Assembly (NCBI GenBank): GCA_020747065.1
Contig: JAGMVK010000007.1
Coordinates: 1,612,001 to 1,676,000 of the forward strand
Reading direction: 5' to 3'
Source of the DNA: Cadophora sp. MPI-SDFR-AT-0126
Lineage: Eukaryota > Ascomycota > Leotiomycetes > Helotiales > Ploettnerulaceae
DNA: 64,000 nucleotides
How positions within the stretch are numbered: position 1 is the stretch's first letter; the number at the start of each line of letters is the position of its first letter. Below are positions 57,659 to 64,000 of this stretch, piece after piece. The notes under the pieces were generated by a model that was not told the DNA's origin, did not search any database, and saw only the letters and a list, made by a program, of their open reading frames with translations. Position numbers and translations under genes: made by a program.

Positions 57659-58750
57659 CTTGATGGACCAGACTTTCTAGATATCGAAGGAAGATAGAAC
57701 GACAATGAACAGTAGGTGAATAGGGTGGGAAGGCGGGAAGTGGTCGGTATGTCGAGGTGATGTTGGTGGGGTCGAGGTGAGGTCTACGAGCCAGGCAGCC
57801 AGCAGAGGTGAAACGTCGAGGTACAATAAAGCACCCGGAAGATCGAGTCGAGGCCTCGAGCAGACTCGTCTTGAGATTCGAAGTCAGACCTCACCTGCAA
57901 AGCGAGCGTGGAGGTTTGAGGCAGATGTTGGTCGTTTTATTCTGACGAGATGAGGTGGAAGGAAGAGGGAGGGAGGGAGGGAGGGGTCTGGTCTTCAAGG
58001 TGGTATGAGACAAGAAGCTGTGGAGCTCGCCAAACACGGTAATCCGCTTAATTGGCTAGCCCACACCGATAAGGAAGTGGCAGGCAGCCTTCCTTCGAAA
58101 AGCAGCTGCCGAAGGGAAAGTCCGGCTTGCCTTACGATCCTCACTCTGTCAAGTCATTTAAAAGATGACGCAGATGAGGTGGAAAGCAACAACTATGTCA
58201 GAAATACTGTAAGCCGAACCTTTTGTCTTTCCATGAAAGCTCATCAATACAGAAATGCAGTCAATCTGTCATGCCCATGCCTTTCACCCCTCACCTGCAA
58301 CCGGATTTAGCTTTCCTCCACGTTGCTCGCCTCTCTTATCTTAGCCGCTCCTCGGGATCTCCACTGCTAGCAAGTGTAAATGCGGATTCAACTTAACCAT
58401 CACACAGTCTCCACTCTCATTCTCATTCTCATTCTCACTCTTTACTCCTCTCATCCAAGTCTCGAAAGTCGAGGTCGGCCTGCTCGTTATTACCGCCGCC
58501 CTGCTCTGCCTTACCTAGTCTAGCCGGCTCTATTGTTTGTGACTCAAAAATTATTCTTACATGGAGGAATTATTTCACACCACCCCACAAACACCATTCC
58601 ACAAAACCTGGCAATAACGTACCACACCTGCCTCCAAATCGACCAAATTTCTGACCGCAAACAAACCCCGCACACAGCCGCGCTCGAAGGTTTCAGACGA
58701 GCTACGAAATCATTTGTCACATTTACAGTATTTGCAACAAACGTTCCAAA
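57659..58750. promoter_or_regulatory. Divergent promoter of the FHA and IFRD genes
   Basis: A 1.1-kb gap between two oppositely transcribed genes. The motif GTCGAGG recurs at 57751, 57771, 57815, 57847 and about 58464, mostly within 100 bases near the FHA start. GGGA repeats lie near 57967-57983, and CTCATT repeats at 58416-58440 precede the IFRD leader. These are candidates for factor binding; the factor is not known. Confidence 0.5.
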
Positions 58751-60174
58751 ATGCACGATTTAAGACGACAAGCGCTCGAGTCGCATAAGACCGTCTCGAA
58801 AAAAGCCCAGTCGCGCATTTCCTCGCGGGCATCATCAGCGGCAAATTCGCGTTCAAACTCTCGAACTGTCTCCCGAAATGTCTCTGACGATGAGGATGGA
58901 AACTTGAGCGACAGCACAAACTGGAGGTCAGTGAAATTGTTGAGAATGTCGCAAAGTAGCACACGCTGACGTATTGCTTTCCAGTGTTAATTCAATAGAT
59001 GATATGCTCTCCGCGACCCTGCCCGAAGATACTACCGATATATGGATGCAGGATCTGGGTGATCGTATGGAGGAGATTATCGATAGGAAGAGGAGCAGTG
59101 TTCAAGGCAGAGAATCCGCCCTCGCAACATATGTCCACATCCTCATGGGACACTACGCCTACGATCAAATACATTCAAAAACCTCAGAATTGTTCCCCGC
59201 ATTGCTGAAGAGCGTCAAATCAGACAGCGAAAAAGAAGCATCTCTTGCTCTGAGAGGTTTGTGAACTTCCACATTCCAGGTTCGCCACCTCTGCTAACCA
59301 AGCAACAGCTATTGCTCTTTCAATAATTACAGTCCCTTCCGAAACTGTCTACGATTCCATATTCCAAACCCTCAAGCGTACATACTCTGACTCCGACTCT
59401 CTTGCCGTAAAGGCAGTGGCAATACATACGCTCAGCGCAGCAGCAGTCTTTGGCGGCGCATCGGATTCAGAACTCGAAGAGATCATGGATGACTTATTGG
59501 AGATAGTCGAATCAGATGGCAGTTCGATCGAAGCAGCAGACAGCAGCGAAGTTGTCACAGCTGCTTGCGAAGCATGGGGTTTCCTGGCAACATCAATAGA
59601 CGACTTGGAGGAAAAGACAGAAGCGGCCATGGATGCCTTTGTGGAACAATTGGAGAGCAGCGATATTTCCGTCCAAGTCGCAGCCGGAGAGAACATTGCT
59701 CTCCTGTTCGAGAAGAGCTACACATCACGAGAAACCGACGACGGCCCAGCAAGTGACGAAGAAGACGAGGAAGGACTACCTATCGACACCAGCTTCGTTA
59801 AGCGCTACGAGGTCTATCGCCAAAAAGACCAGCTAAAACACACTCTCTCTCAACTTGCATCTGAGTCCTCACGCCGAATTGCCAAGAAAGATCGGAAGAC
59901 GCTCCACACAAATTTCAGCGACATTCTTAACACAGTAGAATACCCTTTCCGGGGACCACGCTACCAGAACGCTATCAATGCAGAGACCGGCCGCAGATAT
60001 GGTTCCAGAATGGTGGTTCGCATTCACAGGACCGGCACGATGAAAATAGATGCATGGTGGAAGTTGCATAGACTGCAAGCACTTAGAAGAGTTCTCGGAG
60101 GTGGATTTGTAGTCCACTACGAGAACAACGAGGTTGTTTTTGATAGTCTACCTATCATGATCTCGGCAACATAG
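58751..60174 (+). CDS. IFRD-domain protein (interferon-related developmental regulator family)
   Basis: Exons are 58751-58926, 58985-59256 and 59309-60174, giving 437 residues. Introns of 58 and 52 bases have CGCTGACG and GCTAACC branch sites; the donors GTCAGT and GTTTGT are weaker but frame is continuous. The N-terminus is basic and Ser/Arg-rich (RISSRASSAANSRSNSRT). From about residue 55 follow helical, ARM/HEAT-like repeats typical of the IFRD family (ESALATYVHILMGHYAYD, AVAIHTLSAAAVFGGASD, SEVVTAACEAWGFLATS). The C-terminus carries the conserved RIHRTGTMKIDAWWKLHRL block and an LGGGFVVHYENN end. Animal and plant relatives act as transcription co-regulators or ribosome-associated factors; the fungal role is not established. 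The gene is intact. Confidence 0.92.
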
Positions 60175-62240
60175 AAACTCGACAAATTATAGAGAAGAGC
60201 CGTGGGTTTGAAGTTTGGCGTTAGCTGCATTGGAGTTCGATAATCAAAAATTGGAACTGCATTTTCGGAACATTTTTGTTAATTTTGGAGGACACAAAAA
60301 ATACCCTGATCTATATTTCTGGCATTTTGGAGGCACGCTTGGCATTTGTGCATTTACGTGTATTTAGCGATTACATGGTGCAGTCAAGTAATAGAAGACT
60401 GGACACAAAATGTCAAATGTGAAAATGATTCACGGTCTCCTTTTCGAAAATTGAAATGTGTGTACGACCAAACATGCGGCTGAGGGGCAGAACCCTAGAT
60501 ACAATGGTACGTCGACAAAGGCTGAGCTCCTCAGGCTCAGGAGACATCACATGGCACACGGTAATCAGCCGCCGAGGCTGTCTGCTGAATCCGTGCCTCC
60601 GCCTGATGGCTATGCTTTCTGCCTTTCAGCTGTTCACAAGTGCCATGAAGGCTGAATTTGTTAAGTTTGCAGCGCATCAGAGACCGAAACATCTTGGACG
60701 AGGAGTAAGTAGGGCGGGGGGGATGTCTTTCGAGGCTCGAGTAGCCGAGGCTGAGACTTTTCAATTTCGGATGAGAAGGGTCTTTTCGTTATCTTCATTG
60801 ATCCAGATGCCTCTTATCAGGGTCTTACATTTTGTCGCAGCCATCCCCTTTCGGACAAGTTGGGGATTATCCGTCCCATGTCAATTCGCTATGAAGCTGG
60901 CAGCCGTTGCACATCTTTCACAAAAGCCGGTTTTATGCACCAATTCACGGCTTCCTTCCCATCCCATTCCAAATCGAGTCTCTCAACCCCACGCCGCATT
61001 CACGATGTCTCAACTTCTCATCAAACCCATCCCAGGCCATTTTCCAATCCAAAATTTTCAAGCAAACTCTTGTGCTCCACGAAGATGCACGATCCCCAAA
61101 CAAAAACTCACATCTCCATAGCAACGAGGCTGAAGATAGATAAAACGGCCCACCGTCCCACTGAGCGGCAGCACCATCGGTCGGCCCAAGCTCCAGAGGG
61201 AAAGGTTCCCGCCGTGCCCTGTCACCGCCCGCCCGCTGTGTCCTGTTGAACAAACAAACGAGGCTCGACTTGAAAAGAAAGAGCTCCAATGATGTCTGCC
61301 GTATCATTCATTGACTTTTGTATTTGTGGAAGGAAGGGATTTCGAGACCAGGGCTGTCCTCGAATGCCGTCGAGTTCAGCGAAGATCACAAGTTCTGAAG
61401 ATGCAGGAGTACATTAGTCCTGCAGTAAAGCGCAGTCGAGTTGCTGCACCTGATGAACTCTACCAAGCCATTGGACGGAAATGTGTTTCTAGGGGGCGAA
61501 TATAACACCGCCACGAAATCGCTCCTCGTAAGATCGAGGCAAATGGCCGTAGAGACAGTTTGAAATCCCAAGCCTCTGCCATTAATAGAGGAAGAAAGAC
61601 AGGAAGCGCGTCTGCATTCATTCTCTCACTCACTCTTCCAGCAATTGGGCCGGACGATTGGACCTCGTAATTCTGCACCTCCGCAAGATCAAGATAATCG
61701 CCAAATCAGGCAAAGTTCCGCAAACCGATAGTGCCGCCGCCGTCGTCCAAGCTCCCTCCCAAACCACTGATTCGCTGAGTCGTCGGTCAGTCAACACAAC
61801 GACCAGCGCATCATCCTGTTTCCCCAGCCCCAAATCCAACTCAGCCCAGCCCACCAAAATACTACGACCACCAAGCAGCTCTTCGCACCTCTGCCATCCA
61901 TAACAGAGCTGCTATTACTGCTACAGACAGTTCAACCCAGTACGCCTTCGACCATTCGACATCGTCAACGACCATTGACTTTTCTATTTCGAATCAACTG
62001 ACTGGATCTTGGATCTTCCTACACCCAACGCCCTGTGTTTTCTTTTCCCGCATCCGCATCTGTACGACAACCGGGTTGCCTCAGCTGGGCGAATCCTAGC
62101 GACTCGGCCTACCTCTCGAGATCCCCCAGAAATCACCAGCCTCTCCAAATACCTTGTTCCACAGCGTCGTCGCCAGCAAACGGCCTTTTAAACTTCTCAT
62201 GCATCCTATCCACCGTTCGGCTGACCTCTGAGTTGCCAGA
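60175..62240. other. Long spacer / leader of the right-edge gene
   Basis: About 2 kb without a supported gene. Open frames near 60.45-61.25 kb on the plus strand overlap one another and look compositional. From about 61740 the sequence is C/T-rich and likely the promoter and leader of the gene at 62241. Confidence 0.6.
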
Positions 62241-64000
62241 ATGGGTGCCGATCGTAAAGGTCCTCCATTACCTGCGCCAACGGAGACTGATAGCACCACT
62301 GGAGGAACAGAGCTTGGATCGAGGATCACTGACAAGAGCCAGTTTACACTGCCAGAGGACGGAAGCCCTGTCACCATATCTACACGGCGCAAGAAGGGCG
62401 ACAAGGACGGACACGGCCTCAGCACGAACAAATCACAAACGTCTCTGTTGATCGAATATTTTGAAGGCGGAAAAGGCAGTCAGGCTGACTCTCGACGACC
62501 TTCTGTTCGAGTGAAAGTACGACCATCCTCGAAGAGCAAAAGCAAATCGTCGAATGACCACATTCAAATCACCGAGCGTGGAAGCAACCGCAAGGCTTCA
62601 TACACCAAACGAATTCAACTATCGCCAAACGTCAAGAGCGACAAGTCGTTAGTGCTAGAAGGAGAAGGCGACGATCACAGCCTGCACTCCTACCGATCAG
62701 CTACCGAGGAGTCGAATGTTACATCTCGAGGCGGTGGTCCAATTGAGGTGGAGATAATGCCTAGAAGACATGGAAGTCCGCTGATTCCCACTGGCGAGAG
62801 CTCGTCAAAGTATGTACAACAAAACACATCCGACATCTCATCGATGCCCGCAGACAGTTTTCTCGATGGCAAATCTCGAGAACCAGAAAGAAAGCGCAGT
62901 CGAAGTCTGTCCCGGGGTGAGGTATTAGCTGCCGGAGCTGGTGCTGGCCTAGTCGCTGGCGCAGCTGCTGATAAGTTGAGGACACCCTCGCGACGACGGA
63001 GTCGAAGTCTCAGCCGTGAGCGGATAGTAGCCCAAAAGGCTGTGGAGAAAGTTCGAGGGGATAAGTCGGAGAGGCGGCGGAAGCATAGTAGCAGAAGTCG
63101 AAGTGTTAGCGGGGAACATACAACAGAGGGTGTGAAATCCCCACGACGACGATCCAGTCGAACCCATCACGAGGAATCTATGGTGTCAGGGGCAGACTCA
63201 AGCTTGCTCAATTCTCATCTGAGTGGAAAGTCTGGCGATGCATACTCCTTCCGGTCTGGTACCTCAAAATCCTCCATCAATAATCCTAAGCTTCTTGAGA
63301 CGGTTGAAGATGCTATTCGACGACTAATTCTTCCCGAGCTGACTGCACTTAAGCGGGAGCAGAGCAAACATCAAACTCGTGATCGGGAACGAGAGCGAGA
63401 TCGCAGGGGCTCTATCACTTCAGGTAGTGCTATCTCAAGAGATTCCAGGGAGGAGACTTCAAGTACTCGACGCCTATCGGATCGGGGCAGTGAGTCTTCT
63501 ACCAAGCCAAAGGTTGTGCTCAATGATACCGAAGTCTTGTCAGGCAACACCATCAAAGGTCGTAAAGACAGAAATATCAGTCGTGTAGTGAACGATTCTC
63601 CAAGAAGCTTTGAACGCGAGACCTCGGAAGAGACTGTTGTCAGGGATGGAGAGAAAATCCACAAGAAGCGCAGCAGCGATGGACACAAGGGTCTCAAAAT
63701 GGCAGCCGCCGGAGCTGGACTTGGTGCGCTGACGGCAGCCGCATTGCACAAGCATCAGTCAGAGGAGTCGCTCGAGGAAGAACGAAAAGAACGACGAAGA
63801 AGAAGGACGAAGAGTCGCAGCAGGAGTGACAGTCTTGCTGAGAGTTATGAGGAGCGTGATTACGAAACTATTCCCCCGCCGATGCCGCTGATGAGCGACA
63901 TCAATGCTTCAGAGATCACCAGAAGCTCCATCTTGTCAGCAGAAACGGAGAGGCCTCATTCAGCAAGTCAAGAAAGAGTCACCCAAGTCCGTGAGGTGTC
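62241..64000 (+). CDS. N-terminal part of a giant charged Ser/Arg-rich protein (candidate leashin / 'involucrin-repeat' type), cut by window edge
   Basis: The frame from ATG 62241 stays open to the last base, at least 586 residues, and continues outside the window. The start context is good, and codons immediately encode MGADRKGPPLPAPTETDS. Seen features: LLIEYFEGGKG near residue 70, then SRRPSVRVKVRPSSKSKSKS; two Ala/Gly hydrophobic stretches (LAAGAGAGLVAGAAADKLR near 230 and LKMAAAGAGLGALTAAALHKH near 490), each after Arg/Ser-rich sequence; and a helical block, ETVEDAIRRLILPELTALKRE, near 355. Between them are Ser/Arg/Glu-rich repeats. This arrangement resembles very large fungal proteins often annotated as involucrin-repeat proteins, the group that includes the Woronin-body tether leashin. 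The family call is from memory and moderate. No intron is visible so far. Confidence 0.75.
   Translation, partial: MGADRKGPPLPAPTETDSTTGGTELGSRITDKSQFTLPEDGSPVTISTRRKKGDKDGHGLSTNKSQTSLLIEYFEGGKGSQADSRRPSVRVKVRPSSKSKSKSSNDHIQITERGSNRKASYTKRIQLSPNVKSDKSLVLEGEGDDHSLHSYRSATEESNVTSRGGGPIEVEIMPRRHGSPLIPTGESSSKYVQQNTSDISSMPADSFLDGKSREPERKRSRSLSRGEVLAAGAGAGLVAGAAADKLRTPSRRRSRSLSRERIVAQKAVEKVRGDKSERRRKHSSRSRSVSGEHTTEGVKSPRRRSSRTHHEESMVSGADSSLLNSHLSGKSGDAYSFRSGTSKSSINNPKLLETVEDAIRRLILPELTALKREQSKHQTRDRERERDRRGSITSGSAISRDSREETSSTRRLSDRGSESSTKPKVVLNDTEVLSGNTIKGRKDRNISRVVNDSPRSFERETSEETVVRDGEKIHKKRSSDGHKGLKMAAAGAGLGALTAAALHKHQSEESLEEERKERRRRRTKSRSRSDSLAESYEERDYETIPPPMPLMSDINASEITRSSILSAETERPHSASQERVTQVREV

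Overview
The window is nuclear DNA of a filamentous ascomycete (Pezizomycotina). The evidence is short introns of about 45-125 bases with GTRAGT donors and CTRAC branch sites, wide spacers, CT-rich leaders, a dispersed single 5S rRNA gene, and fungus-specific families (Dicer-like 2, fungal OTT_1508-type deaminase, GRGGAGN protein, a giant protein resembling a Woronin-body tether). A leotiomycete is my best guess, but I did not prove it. All exon joins below were made by hand from splice signals and frame continuity. In every multi-exon model the coding total divides by three.

Layout. 2.3-5.6 kb: a large unrecognised Ser-rich protein. 8.7-16 kb: a compact block of housekeeping genes, namely aquaporin (+), a steroid 5-alpha-reductase-like enzyme (-), an NMNAT/Pof1-like nucleotidyltransferase (+) and a dynamin-family GTPase (+). 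16.4 kb: a divergent 5S rRNA gene (-). 17.5-19.4 kb: two small putative proteins. 19.7-29.2 kb: a possible nucleic-acid-defence neighbourhood, with an HAE/CxxC deaminase (-), degenerate tandem repeats, a C2H2 zinc-finger gene with an in-frame TAG, and a complete Dicer-like 2 gene. Just after it lies a truncated second copy of the 5S promoter and 5S 5' end.

33.2-34.8 kb: a secreted Ser/Thr/Pro-rich wall-type protein. 36.8-39.7 kb: a TCP11/Sok1 protein. 40.9-42.2 kb (-): dynactin Arp1. 44.6-45.0 kb (-): a GRGGAGN-repeat protein. 45-55 kb is gene-poor; the one convincing gene is a small standalone protein with four DnaJ-like CxxC motifs (51.5-52.1 kb, -), split into exons too short for simple ORF finding. 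55.0-60.2 kb: a divergent pair, an FHA protein with a C-terminal hydrophobic tail (-) and an IFRD-domain protein (+). 62.2 kb to the right edge: the N-terminal part of a very large charged/Ser-rich protein, possibly leashin.

The best candidate for something new is the deaminase / zinc finger / Dicer cluster with its repeats. The duplicated 5S unit with paired stem changes and the overlooked CxxC gene come next.
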